The notes under the pieces are model-generated. The model had not been told where the DNA came from, did no database searches, and saw nothing but the letters and a program-made list of their open reading frames with translations. From Paenalcaligenes hominis (GTDB lineage: Bacteria > Pseudomonadota > Gammaproteobacteria > Burkholderiales > Burkholderiaceae_B), in the NCBI RefSeq assembly GCF_011927625.1, contig NZ_JAATIZ010000002.1:310001-374000 (forward strand): DNA of 64,000 nt. Reading direction: 5' to 3'. This document shows positions 1-8,266 of the stretch, piece after piece; the first letter of the stretch is position 1; each line of letters begins with the position of its first letter. A program made the translations under genes and the position numbers.

Positions 1-65
1 TTGCAGGGGCAGAAGCCAAAGGCTGCTCATTAGCGATGGAGCATTTCTTGCAGGCTGTGCAATGA
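1..65 (+). CDS. C-terminal end of an unidentified protein (left-edge fragment)
   Basis: An open frame enters from the left edge (first complete codon at position 3) and stops with TGA at 63-65, giving 20 visible residues (start AGAEAKGC, end FLQAVQ). Its stop overlaps the ATG of the next gene in an ATGA arrangement, the usual sign of translational coupling in an operon. Twenty residues are too few to identify the family. Since LuxC-type reductases are commonly partnered by LuxE-type acyl-protein synthetases, that is a reasonable guess for this gene, but it is inference from context only. Confidence 0.55.
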   Translation, partial: AGAEAKGCSLAMEHFLQAVQ

Positions 66-1525
66 ACACACAGCACTGGCAAGCAGGATATTGGCCAGAG
101 CAGGCCATGCTGGGTTCGGTAGAATGGGAAACGCATACTCATACGTCTCCGTATGGCGTGCTGCATCTGCAATTACCACGCCTGCACCCAGATCAAATAA
201 AACAGTGTGCAACATACTTAAAGACCCAAGCCCAGCGTCATTTACGTGAACGCTCGATTTACGACATCGTATCGGCATTGGATCAGTGCGTACAGCTCAT
301 GTTGAATCCACATTGTGAACAACGTCAACAGGTGGAACGCGCTTTACAAAAAATCACCGGCTACGATGCGGAAATGTTACGACTCGGCATTAACGCCTGC
401 TTGCGTACGTTTAGGCGTCCCGAGCTGCTGCGTTTTTTGAGTGAAGATTTCACTGACCCAACGATTCTGGATGATTTCAAGCCCCGAATCCAAGGCGGCT
501 GGTCCAAAGCCATTGGACCTGAACTGCTAGGCGTGGTGTGGGCTGGCAATGTTCCCGGCATTCCCATGTGGTCCCAAATAGCGGCCCTCCTAACTAAAAG
601 TCCAAGTCTGGGCAAGGTAGCCACCGCCGAACCTATTTTTGCAACGTGGTTTGCGCGCAGCTTACAACGTGTCGCCCCCGATTTAGCCCAAACCCTAGCT
701 GTTTTATGGTGGCCAGGCGGTGATACCGGCTCAGAGCACAGTCTGCTGCAAGAGGTGGATGTCATGATGGTGTATGGGGGCGAAGCCACCTTACAGGCGT
801 GGCAAAATCAATTGCCCGCTTCAGTGCGATTGCTAGGTCATGGTCATAAATTTAGTGCCGCCTATATTAGTCAGTGCGCGCTCGATACACGACAAGCTCA
901 GCATTGTGCTCAACTCGTGGCTTTAGACAGTAGCCAATGGGATCAACAAGCGTGCTATGCGCCACAAACTGTTTTTGTAGAACGCGGCGCAGCCGTAAGC
1001 CCCAAAGAGTTTGCCCTGCTAGTCGCTGGCGAATTAAACGCGTTGGCGCAACGGTATCCGCGTCAGCCTATTTCCCTAGCAACCAAACAGGCCCTCGCTC
1101 AGTGGCGCCAAGTGCACACCATGGCGTGGTTACAAGGCCAAGCAGTGGAGATTTTTGGTAGTCCTACCGATGAATGGGCCGTGGTATACAAGGAACATGC
1201 CACCCAACCCGAGGCCAGTCCAACCCAACGCTGTATCACCGTCATCGCAGTGGACCATAGTCAAGAGGTGATTGATTTGCTGCGTCCATACCGTCGTGTG
1301 CTGCAAACGGTGGCGCTCGCGACCAGTCCAGAACAGCTTTTTCTTGTAGCCACTCAGCTCAGTGCCATTGGCGTGCATCGTCTTTGCGCGCTGGGGGCGA
1401 CGGCACAGCCCCAAGCGGGCTGGCATCATGATGGGCGCTTTAGCTTATTAGATCTTATCCGGATGACGGACATAGAAAGCTCGGCAGAACGCTTAGCACA
1501 ACAATTTGCTTGGTATAGAGATTAA
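62..1525 (+). CDS. LuxC-like acyl-CoA/acyl-protein reductase
   Basis: Predicted NADPH-dependent reductase that converts an activated acyl group (thioester) to an aldehyde, belonging to the LuxC branch of the aldehyde dehydrogenase superfamily. The 487-residue length fits LuxC. Supporting motifs are WAGNVPGIPMWS at about 160-171 (nucleotide/substrate region), a GHGHKFS stretch near 259-265, and DQQACYAPQ with the presumed catalytic Cys298. It starts on an ATG overlapping the stop of the upstream frame and lies 3 bases from an ABC ATPase gene, so it is part of a tight operon with an importer and a short-chain dehydrogenase. No luciferase (luxAB) gene is present, so a bioluminescence role is unlikely; the substrate is unknown. 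Family call is firm, function is not. Confidence 0.8.
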   Translation: MNTQHWQAGYWPEQAMLGSVEWETHTHTSPYGVLHLQLPRLHPDQIKQCATYLKTQAQRHLRERSIYDIVSALDQCVQLMLNPHCEQRQQVERALQKITGYDAEMLRLGINACLRTFRRPELLRFLSEDFTDPTILDDFKPRIQGGWSKAIGPELLGVVWAGNVPGIPMWSQIAALLTKSPSLGKVATAEPIFATWFARSLQRVAPDLAQTLAVLWWPGGDTGSEHSLLQEVDVMMVYGGEATLQAWQNQLPASVRLLGHGHKFSAAYISQCALDTRQAQHCAQLVALDSSQWDQQACYAPQTVFVERGAAVSPKEFALLVAGELNALAQRYPRQPISLATKQALAQWRQVHTMAWLQGQAVEIFGSPTDEWAVVYKEHATQPEASPTQRCITVIAVDHSQEVIDLLRPYRRVLQTVALATSPEQLFLVATQLSAIGVHRLCALGATAQPQAGWHHDGRFSLLDLIRMTDIESSAERLAQQFAWYRD

Positions 1526-1528
1526 CGT

Positions 1529-2272
1529 ATGGCTTTCTTAGCGCTTCAGCACATTAGTCATCGCTATGCGAATCAACACCACGGGTTGACCGATATTGAC
1601 CTGCAATTACAAAAAGGCGAGTTTCATTGTTTACTTGGACGCAGTGGTTCGGGTAAATCCACCTTATTAAAAATTGCAGCTGGATTGATTCAGCCTACCG
1701 CTGGCCAGGTACTACTTAAAGGCAAAGCCCTGCTTAAGCCCAGCACAGAAATTGGGTTTGTATTTCAACAGCCGACGCTGTTGGATTGGTTGACCGTGCT
1801 AGATAATGTCTTATTACCTGCGGCATTGCACGCTACACCTAGCTTAAGCCAAATTCATCAAGCTAAGACCCTGCTTGCTGAGGTGGGGTTGAGTGATTTA
1901 ATGCAACGCTATCCGTCACAGCTTTCTGGTGGCCAACAAAGTCGGGTGGCGTTGGCTCGGGCTTTGTTATTGCAGCCTTCTTTGTTGTTGCTAGATGAGC
2001 CATTTGCGGCCTTAGACGCATTAACCAGAGAACTACTCCAAGACTTAGTGTTAAGCCTTTGTGCTCAATACCAAAGTACAGTGCTGTTTGTCACGCACGA
2101 TGTCACCGAGGCATTATATTTAAGCGACACGATCACCTTACTGGAACAAGGTCGACTGCACTCCCATTATCCTATTCATTTCACCACGCCTCGCTCTGAG
2201 TTATTACGTGCCGATGCCGAATTTGCTCAGCTGAGTTATGCCTTTCGCTTAAAGATGAAACAACTTCAATGA
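1529..2272 (+). CDS. ABC transporter ATP-binding protein, nitrate/sulfonate/taurine type
   Basis: Cytoplasmic ATPase energising the adjacent permease. All ABC motifs are intact: Walker A GRSGSGKST (37-45), Q-loop Gln80, signature LSGGQ (132-136), Walker B LLLLDEP (152-158) and switch His190. The 247-residue length and best resemblance are to SsuB/TauB/NrtD-type ATPases. It sits 3 bases after the LuxC-like gene and its stop overlaps the permease ATG by four bases, so ATPase, permease and binding protein form one importer. The substrate cannot be read from the ATPase; linkage to an acyl reductase and an SDR suggests a carboxylate or aldehyde-related compound, which is speculation. Confidence 0.88.
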   Translation: MAFLALQHISHRYANQHHGLTDIDLQLQKGEFHCLLGRSGSGKSTLLKIAAGLIQPTAGQVLLKGKALLKPSTEIGFVFQQPTLLDWLTVLDNVLLPAALHATPSLSQIHQAKTLLAEVGLSDLMQRYPSQLSGGQQSRVALARALLLQPSLLLLDEPFAALDALTRELLQDLVLSLCAQYQSTVLFVTHDVTEALYLSDTITLLEQGRLHSHYPIHFTTPRSELLRADAEFAQLSYAFRLKMKQLQ

Positions 2273-3057
2273 GACGTTCTTTTTGGTCACGATGCTGCTC
2301 ACTGCTTTTTTTAGTGATAGTGCTGCTTTTCTGGGAATGGGCAGTTCACCACTTTAATTGGTCTGCTCTGATCTTGCCTGCCCCCAGCCGCGTTGCACAG
2401 GCCCTTTATAACGGCTTGATGTCTGGGTATTTTTGGCCACACTTACGCCAAACTACACTAGAGGTTGTATCCGGTCTTTTTTTAGGGGGTGGGTTAGGCT
2501 TTGTGCTTGGCGTACTACTGGGGCAATCTCGTTTCTGGCAAGCCGTGTTAATGCCGTATGTGTTGACCAGCCAAGTGGTTCCTAAACTGGCTTTGGCCCC
2601 CTTGCTGACGCTATGGCTTGGGTTTGGCTTTTTACCTATGGTGGTGATTACGGCCTTAGTCTGTTTTTTTCCCGTACTAGAAAACACCCTAACTGGTTTG
2701 CAGCAAACGGACTCAGCCCGTTTGGAATTATTCCGTATGCTAGGCGCCACTCGTTGGCAAACGCTGTGGCGCCTAAAGCTTCGTTTGGGGCTGCCTTATA
2801 CCTTGTCGGGGTTGCGAGTCGCTGCCGTCTTGGCCCTGGTAGGAGCCATTGTGGGCGAGTTTATCGGGGCAAATCAGGGTTTAGGCGCATTAATTATTGC
2901 TGCGCAGGGCTCTATGGACACTACCCTTATGTTCGCCGTTCTTATCTTAATCACTGGATTAGGGCTAGGGTTGTACTACTGCACTCTGGCTTTGCAACGC
3001 ATTGTGTTGCGTTTTTATTCACCTCATTCTACTGGTGTGTATTCTCATGATTGTTAA
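2269..3057 (+). CDS. ABC transporter permease, SsuC/TauC-like
   Basis: Inner-membrane permease of the importer, 262 residues with about six hydrophobic segments. The cytoplasmic EAA-type coupling loop is visible as the stretch around ARLELFRMLGATRWQTLWRLKL, followed by LPYTLSGLRVA, which is typical of BPD_transp_1 permeases of the SsuC/TauC/NrtB group. Start ATG at 2269 overlaps the ATPase stop (ATGA). The 3' end overlaps the binding-protein gene by 11 bases. Substrate unknown. Confidence 0.87.
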   Translation: MRRSFWSRCCSLLFLVIVLLFWEWAVHHFNWSALILPAPSRVAQALYNGLMSGYFWPHLRQTTLEVVSGLFLGGGLGFVLGVLLGQSRFWQAVLMPYVLTSQVVPKLALAPLLTLWLGFGFLPMVVITALVCFFPVLENTLTGLQQTDSARLELFRMLGATRWQTLWRLKLRLGLPYTLSGLRVAAVLALVGAIVGEFIGANQGLGALIIAAQGSMDTTLMFAVLILITGLGLGLYYCTLALQRIVLRFYSPHSTGVYSHDC

Positions 3058-4045
3058 ACGCTTTTTTTTACGTCAGGTCGCTGGTTTGGCGTTGGGTACC
3101 TCATTAGCCCTAAGTGGCTCATTGGCTTGGGCACAACATGCTACCGAACGCTTTACTTTAGCGGGCTGGAGCAAGCCCATCAGTGAAATCACGCAAATTA
3201 TTGCTGAGCCAGAACTCAAGCACTTTAACGAGCAAGGGTTGGACTTGGCCTACCTACCCGGCGCGGGTGGTGGCGATGCCTTACGTAACTTGCTTAGTGG
3301 GCAAGCCGATATTGCGTTTACGGACCCGGGCTCTTTCTTTGCCGCTTTAGACCAAGGGGCTGAGCTCATTGCTGTGTATGATATTTATCCCCAGAATGTC
3401 TTTAATGTCGTCAGTCTTAATTCCAGCCCCATTAAACAGGCAGAGGATTTAAAGGGGAAAAAAATTGGGGTATACAGCCTAGCCAGTGGCACACGGCAAA
3501 ACTTGCAAATTTTGTTGCATCAGGTGGGTTTAAAAGAAAGCGATGTGGAAATTATTGTCACAGGCTTATTGAACTTTGCTCCACTCATGCAGGGTCAAGT
3601 TGATGCTACCGCTGCCACAGACACGGGGCTATTGGTAGCCCAATACCGTGGCCTAAAAGACCCACAAGTCATCGAAGTCAAAGACTATTTAAATTACTCT
3701 AGCGATTTGTTTGTGGTGCGTGCTAAAGACGTTGCAGAGCGTAAAGAGGCGATTCAACAGTTTTTACAGGCCTATAAAAACAGCACTGAATGGATGATTC
3801 AGCACCCTGATCAAGCTGCACAGCTTGCCGTGAAATATGCCATTGATGGCCAAGACTCTAAGCTAAATCAACAAATTATCGAGGCACGCAATCGTTCCAG
3901 TGAGTCTGAGCTCACCCAACGTGATGGTTTGGGCACATTAGATGTCAGCTCTTTACAAAAAGCTGCCGATACGTATTTTGAGTTAGGCTTGATCAAGAGC
4001 CCACTTGATATGCAACAGTATGTCAGTACAGAGCTGGTGCCATGA
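3047..4045 (+). CDS. ABC transporter substrate-binding protein, NMT1/SsuA-like
   Basis: Periplasmic binding protein of the importer. I place the start at ATG 3047 rather than an earlier in-frame start at 3002, because it gives a clean signal peptide (MIVKRFFLRQ, hydrophobic core, SLAWAQ cleavage region). The mature part contains features of the NMT1/THI5-like group: AGWSKPISEI, a glycine-rich GAGGGDALRNLLSGQADIA stretch, then AEDLKGKKIGVYSLASGTR. About 332 residues. The stop overlaps the SDR start by four bases. Ligands in this family include nitrate, sulfonates, pyrimidine precursors and aromatic acids; which applies is not visible. Confidence 0.85.
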   Translation: MIVKRFFLRQVAGLALGTSLALSGSLAWAQHATERFTLAGWSKPISEITQIIAEPELKHFNEQGLDLAYLPGAGGGDALRNLLSGQADIAFTDPGSFFAALDQGAELIAVYDIYPQNVFNVVSLNSSPIKQAEDLKGKKIGVYSLASGTRQNLQILLHQVGLKESDVEIIVTGLLNFAPLMQGQVDATAATDTGLLVAQYRGLKDPQVIEVKDYLNYSSDLFVVRAKDVAERKEAIQQFLQAYKNSTEWMIQHPDQAAQLAVKYAIDGQDSKLNQQIIEARNRSSESELTQRDGLGTLDVSSLQKAADTYFELGLIKSPLDMQQYVSTELVP

Positions 4046-4809
4046 ACTTTAAAGGTCAAACCGTTTTAGTCACCGGGGCCAGTCGTGGCCTTGGAGCCGC
4101 TACGGCGAAAGCGTTTGCTGCACAGGGCGCCCTGGTTGTTATCAACTACAAGCAAAACACCGAAGCAGCCCAGGACACCGCTCGGGCCTGCGAACAGCTT
4201 GGCGGACAAGCCTGGCCTATTGCGGCCGATGTGCAAGATGCCTCTGCCGTACAGGCCATGGTGCAAGACATCATCAGCGAAACAGGACGTATTGATGTGT
4301 TGGTTAATAATGCTTTTGCGCCCTATTGCTTCAACCCAGATCAACGTCAACGTTTTCATGAGTTAAGCTGGGAAGACTGTGCTCGCCAATTAGATGGTTC
4401 GGTAAAAAGCACTTGGCTTGTTAGCCACGCGGTGGTGCCTCATATGCAGCGTGCCTGCCGCGGCAGTATTATTCATATCAATAGCGACCTCAGCGAAGAC
4501 CCCATCGTGCCTTATGCTGATTATGCAACAGCCAAAGCGGCATTAAATGGGCTGACTAAGCAAATGGCAGCCGATCTAGGTCCCTATGGTATACGTGTTA
4601 ATAGTGTGGCTCCAGGGCTTATCTGGCCCACTGACTCTAGCCGTGCGACACGCGCCTCGATACGAGAGGACATTATTGCGCGTACCCCTCTGCGTCGCAT
4701 TGCTACCCCTACTGACATCACTGGGCCTATTGTGTTTTTAGCCTCTGCACAGAGCGCCTTTATGACGGGGCAATGTTTAGTGGTAGATGGCGGGCTTGTG
4801 ATGCGTTAA
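4042..4809 (+). CDS. short-chain dehydrogenase/reductase (FabG-like)
   Basis: NAD(P)-dependent oxidoreductase of the classical SDR family, 255 residues. The cofactor motif TGASRGLG is at 11-18, the NNA motif at 89-91, and the catalytic residues are Ser148, Tyr161 and Lys165 (YATAK). The C-terminus VVDGG is typical of FabG-like enzymes. Last gene of the operon: it overlaps the binding-protein stop by four bases and is followed by a stem-loop. Together with the acyl reductase it could interconvert acyl, aldehyde and alcohol or ketone forms of a transported compound; the specific reaction is unknown. Confidence 0.85.
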   Translation: MNFKGQTVLVTGASRGLGAATAKAFAAQGALVVINYKQNTEAAQDTARACEQLGGQAWPIAADVQDASAVQAMVQDIISETGRIDVLVNNAFAPYCFNPDQRQRFHELSWEDCARQLDGSVKSTWLVSHAVVPHMQRACRGSIIHINSDLSEDPIVPYADYATAKAALNGLTKQMAADLGPYGIRVNSVAPGLIWPTDSSRATRASIREDIIARTPLRRIATPTDITGPIVFLASAQSAFMTGQCLVVDGGLVMR

Positions 4810-4822
4810 ATTCGGTATACCG

Positions 4823-4842
4823 CGCCCCATTCCGATGGGGCG
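4823..4842 (+). terminator. stem-loop after the LuxC-ABC-SDR operon
   Basis: Perfect 8-base stem CGCCCCAT / ATGGGGCG with a TCCG loop, 13 bases after the SDR stop codon. The strong G+C stem fits a transcription terminator, although the following run of T is weak (ATGTTT). Confidence 0.6.
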
Positions 4843-4919
4843 ATGTTTCGTAAGAGGGCTTTGATACAGGCACCTCTATTGCGTTATGCTATACGTTTAC
4901 GTGTTCGTATCGATTGACT

Positions 4920-5147
4920 ATGCGCTCTTTAATTGTCCACCTGGGACTCATCTTAGGCATGAGTGTCATCACGGCTACAGCCTATGCTGCTGCAAAGCCA
5001 ACCTCTCCAGCCCCCGCTACTTCCTCGACTCCTTCCCAGGCATCCGCCCCAGAAAAAACGGCAAGCCCTACTCAAAAAACAGAAGCCCCTAAACCCAAGC
5101 TAACTTGCACACCGCTAGGACACCGAGGCTTTATTTACTGCCGCTAG
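4920..5147 (+). CDS. small secreted Pro/Ser/Thr-rich protein
   Basis: A 75-residue product from ATG 4920 (a TTG two codons upstream is also possible). It has a signal peptide (MRSLIVHLG, hydrophobic core, AYAAA) followed by a low-complexity Pro/Ser/Ala/Thr/Lys-rich segment and a short C-terminal part with two cysteines (LTCTPLGHRGFIYCR). I do not recognise the family. The Cys pair could form a disulfide in the periplasm. It converges on the pseudouridine synthase gene, with the stops one base apart. Confidence 0.55.
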   Translation: MRSLIVHLGLILGMSVITATAYAAAKPTSPAPATSSTPSQASAPEKTASPTQKTEAPKPKLTCTPLGHRGFIYCR

Positions 5148-5148
5148 T

Positions 5149-5760
5149 TTAAAAATGGGCTGGAATCGCTAGGTCTTGCCATTGCCCCGGTGGCAATGGC
5201 CCCAACGACCATGGACCTATTTGCACTCGTATTAAACGCAATGTAGGTAGCCCTACTGCGGCTGTCATACGCCGCACTTGGCGATTTTTTCCTTCGCTGA
5301 TCCGTAGTTGAATCCAGGTGGTAGGAATGTTGGCACGATAGCGGATAGGAGGCGTGCGAGGCCAGATGTTCGGCTCGTTTAAGACAGATACCTCTGCCGG
5401 TAAAGTGAGCCCATCATTTAACAGCACCCCGTTACGCAGTGCCTCGAGTTGTTCCGCCTGGGCCTCGCCCTCGACCTGAGCCCAATAGGTTTTACGCATT
5501 CCAAATTTGGGCTCGGCAATACGAGCTTGAAGCCGCCCATCGTTAGTCAAGAGCAATAAGCCTTCACTATTACGATCTAAGCGCCCTGCCGCATAGACCC
5601 CCGCGATGGGCACGAAATCTTTTAATGTGGCTCGCCCTTGCTCATCGGTGAACTGGGTCAGCACATCATACGGTTTATTGAATGCAATTAAGCGCGGAGC
5701 CGCATTAGCGCGAGAGCGGCGGCGAGTGGTTGCAGGGGAAGAAGAACGCATGGTGGTCAT
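5149..5760 (-). CDS. rluE: 23S rRNA pseudouridine synthase, RluE-like
   Basis: Isomerises a uridine of 23S rRNA to pseudouridine (RsuA/RluB/E/F family; RluE modifies U2457 in E. coli). 203 residues. It lacks an S4 domain, as RluE does, and has a basic Arg/Ser N-terminus. The catalytic motif [14 protein letters not shown] carries Asp62, and [22 protein letters not shown] is the typical C-terminal motif. The RluE subtype is inferred from length and domain content. Confidence 0.82.
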   Translation of the reverse strand: MTTMRSSSPATTRRRSRANAAPRLIAFNKPYDVLTQFTDEQGRATLKDFVPIAGVYAAGRLDRNSEGLLLLTNDGRLQARIAEPKFGMRKTYWAQVEGEAQAEQLEALRNGVLLNDGLTLPAEVSVLNEPNIWPRTPPIRYRANIPTTWIQLRISEGKNRQVRRMTAAVGLPTLRLIRVQIGPWSLGPLPPGQWQDLAIPAHF

Positions 5761-5803
5761 CCGGCAATTGAAGGCCGTATCTTAGCACTGCCTTATGAAC
5801 AAA

Positions 5804-5825
5804 AAAACCCTGCTGAGCAGGGTTT
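5804..5825. terminator. bidirectional-looking terminator between rluE-like and peroxiredoxin genes
   Basis: Stem AAAACCCTGC / GCAGGGTTTT with a TGA loop, flanked by A-rich and T-rich tracts. Both genes here run on the minus strand; this hairpin lies just beyond the peroxiredoxin stop and would end that transcript before the rluE-like gene. Confidence 0.8.
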
Positions 5826-5840
5826 TTAGGCGTGGCTACT

Positions 5841-6494
5841 TTAGTTAGGTGCCTTAACAAAACGTAGGTAAGGCAATTTAATGTCCACCTCGCCAAATTT
5901 TTCTTTGGCTTGCTCGTCGTTTAGCGCTAGCCCCACGATAACGTCTTGGCCAGGTGTCCAGTCGGCGGGCGTTGCAAGAGGCTTGCCATCAGTTAATTGA
6001 ATGGCATCAAGCACACGCAAAATTTCCGCAAAGTTGCGACCCACAGACATCGGATACGATAAGGTCAAACGGATTTTTTTATCTGGGCCAATAATAAATA
6101 CAGTACGTACTGTTGCGCTGTCTGCTGGGGTACGCCCATCGGGTAAATAGGCCTCGGCAGGCAACATATTGTACAGTTTTGATACCTGCAACGAGGTGTC
6201 ATCAATAATGGGGAAGTCGGCAGGCGAACCCGAGAAGGCCTCAATATCGCGCTTCCATTTGTTGTGATCTTCGACGTTGTCTACCGACACGCCCATGACT
6301 TTGGTATTGCGTTTGGCGAACTCGGGCACCAAGCAGGCTACCGCACCGAATTCAGTGGTACACACAGGAGTAAAGTCTCTGGGGTGTGAAAACAAAATAG
6401 CGTAGCTGTCGCCAATCCAATCGTGTAAGGTGATTTCGCCGGCAGTGGAGTCGGTGGTGAAATTTGGTGCTACATCATTAATACGCAATGACAT
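5841..6494 (-). CDS. 1-Cys peroxiredoxin (Prx6/AhpC-TSA family)
   Basis: Cytoplasmic thiol peroxidase that reduces hydrogen peroxide and organic hydroperoxides. 217 residues. The peroxidatic cysteine is Cys45 in DFTPVCTTE. Family features HPRDFTPVCTTE, VSVDNVEDHNKWKRDI, PADFPIIDD and RTVFIIGPDKKIRLTLSYP match the Prx6 group, whose long C-terminal domain is present. It is followed by a strong terminator, so it is probably monocistronic. Confidence 0.9.
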   Translation of the reverse strand: MSLRINDVAPNFTTDSTAGEITLHDWIGDSYAILFSHPRDFTPVCTTEFGAVACLVPEFAKRNTKVMGVSVDNVEDHNKWKRDIEAFSGSPADFPIIDDTSLQVSKLYNMLPAEAYLPDGRTPADSATVRTVFIIGPDKKIRLTLSYPMSVGRNFAEILRVLDAIQLTDGKPLATPADWTPGQDVIVGLALNDEQAKEKFGEVDIKLPYLRFVKAPN

Positions 6495-6728
6495 GGTCTT
6501 CCCCTTTTAATCATTAAACAATCACATTTCATTATAAATGCTAGCACACTCAATGCTGAGGTATTGGTTGCTTTTAGTTATATCGATTTAACTATTAAAT
6601 CTCAACCCTATTATTTCCACTATGGTTTTCCCTGTCTAAACCAAGCGGATTCGCATTTCATCTCTACTGTTAAGTTCTGCTACTATCAAATTTCTTATCT
6701 ATTTGTAATGCAATAAAAGGAGAGATAA

Positions 6729-7733
6729 ATGAAAATCAAAAAGTGGCTTGCTGTGGGTGCTGCCTGTTTTGCGCTAACCACAGGCGCAGCCCTAGCCCAA
6801 GAAACACGCGAGTTTTCTGTATCCACCGTGTTGTCCGAAGCATTCCCTTGGGGCCAAGCCGCTGAAAAATGGGCTGAGCTCGTCAAAGAGCGTTCTGACG
6901 GACGCATTACTCTTAAAATTTACCCCAACTCGCAACTCGTGTCGGGGGATCAAACCCGCGAATTCTCCGCTATGCGCAGTGGACTCATTGATATGGCGGT
7001 GGGTTCAACCATTAACTGGTCCCCTCAGGTTCCTGAAGTGAACTTATTCTCGCTTCCTTTCTTGATGCCTGATAATGCTGCCGTTGATGCTATCACTCAG
7101 GGCGAAGCAGGAAAAATGGTGTTTGATGCCATTGAAAAACGTGGTGTAATACCACTTGCTTGGGGCGAAAATGGTTTCCGCGAAATCTCCAACTCGCACA
7201 AAGCGCTCTCCAAGCCCGAAGACCTAAAAGGTCTAAAAATTCGAGTAGTCGGTTCCCCTTTGTTCTTAGATACGTTTAATGCATTGGGTGCTAACCCCAC
7301 TCAAATGAGCTGGACTGATGCGCTACCCGCGCTGACCACCGGCGCCGTAGACGGCCAAGAAAACCCATTGGCTGTGTATGATGTCGCTCGGGCTGATCGT
7401 GCCAACCAAAAATACCTCACCCTTTGGCACTACATGAACGACCCCCTCATTTTTGGTGTAAGCCAACGCGTTTGGTCCACCTTATCCCCCGAAGACCAAC
7501 AGCTTCTAAAAGAAGCCGCTGTTGACGCAGGCAAATGGGAAATCGAAAAGTCCCGTGCCGACCTAAACGATACGCTAGCCCGTATTCGTGAGCGTGGTGT
7601 TGAAATCACAGAGCTAACGCCAGAGCAACACCAAGCTTTCGTAGAGGCGACTCAAAGCGTCTACGAAAAATGGACTCCCCGAATTGGTCAAGACCTAGTG
7701 GATGCGGCCCAAAAAGCCATAGCAAACCGCTAA
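6729..7733 (+). CDS. TRAP transporter substrate-binding protein, DctP family
   Basis: Periplasmic binding protein of a tripartite ATP-independent (TRAP) transporter, which typically captures C4-dicarboxylates or other organic acids. 334 residues with a signal peptide (MKIKKWLAVG ... GAALAQ). Family features include ITLKIYPNSQLVSGD, GLIDMAVGS, FLMPD, the KALSKPEDLKGLKIRVVGSP region with the conserved arginine, and TTGAVDGQENPL. Strong ribosome binding site AAAGGAGAGA just upstream. First gene of a P-Q-M operon. Ligand not determined. Confidence 0.92.
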   Translation: MKIKKWLAVGAACFALTTGAALAQETREFSVSTVLSEAFPWGQAAEKWAELVKERSDGRITLKIYPNSQLVSGDQTREFSAMRSGLIDMAVGSTINWSPQVPEVNLFSLPFLMPDNAAVDAITQGEAGKMVFDAIEKRGVIPLAWGENGFREISNSHKALSKPEDLKGLKIRVVGSPLFLDTFNALGANPTQMSWTDALPALTTGAVDGQENPLAVYDVARADRANQKYLTLWHYMNDPLIFGVSQRVWSTLSPEDQQLLKEAAVDAGKWEIEKSRADLNDTLARIRERGVEITELTPEQHQAFVEATQSVYEKWTPRIGQDLVDAAQKAIANR

Positions 7734-7786
7734 TTGCTACCAATGGGCGCAGTAACTCTGCGCCTTTATTTTTACTATTGATTTGT

Positions 7787-8266
7787 ATGTCTAAATCTAA
7801 AACCCGTATTGAATCACTGCTGGGTGTTTTTGCTTTAGCAGCGATTAGTCTTATCAGTCTGGCTAACGTGGTGGTGCGCTATACCACCGAAGCCTCGTTT
7901 GCTTTTACCGAGGAATTCTCCGTATTTTTTATGGTGATCCTAACGTTTGCTGGCGGTGCAGTGGCGGCTCGTAGCAACGAACATATTCGTATTTCCTTTT
8001 TAGAACATAAACTCAATCGCACGGGACGACGTGTGCTGTATACCTTGCAATGGCTAGGTAGTTTAATTGTTTTAGGTTTGGTCGCCTGGTATGGCGGCCA
8101 GCTGGCTTACGAAGAATACCAATGGGACTCATTATCTGCTGGCCTGGGGTATCCCACGTGGATGTACCTCATTTGGCTGCCTCTATTATCTTTAGCTGTC
8201 ATGCTACGTACCACCCAAAATTGGCGTGATCGCATGCGTTCGGATGACGAGGAGTACCCCGCATGA
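7787..8266 (+). CDS. TRAP transporter small permease, DctQ family
   Basis: Small membrane subunit (four transmembrane segments) that pairs with DctM. I choose ATG 7787, giving 159 residues, rather than the longer open frame from 7670, because the upstream stretch lies inside dctP and the MSKSKTRIES start precedes the first membrane helix as in homologues. FTEEFSVFFMVILTFAGGAVAARSNEHIRI is a typical DctQ core. Its stop overlaps the DctM start by four bases. Confidence 0.9.
   Translation: MSKSKTRIESLLGVFALAAISLISLANVVVRYTTEASFAFTEEFSVFFMVILTFAGGAVAARSNEHIRISFLEHKLNRTGRRVLYTLQWLGSLIVLGLVAWYGGQLAYEEYQWDSLSAGLGYPTWMYLIWLPLLSLAVMLRTTQNWRDRMRSDDEEYPA

Noticed and set aside
361-789. 142-codon minus-strand frame inside the LuxC-like gene
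   Set aside because: It is antisense to a well-supported coding region and shows no domain features.
4886-5092. 68-codon frame overlapping the small secreted protein
   Set aside because: The alternative frame starting at 4920 has a signal peptide and an ordered low-complexity region; this one reads as a shadow.
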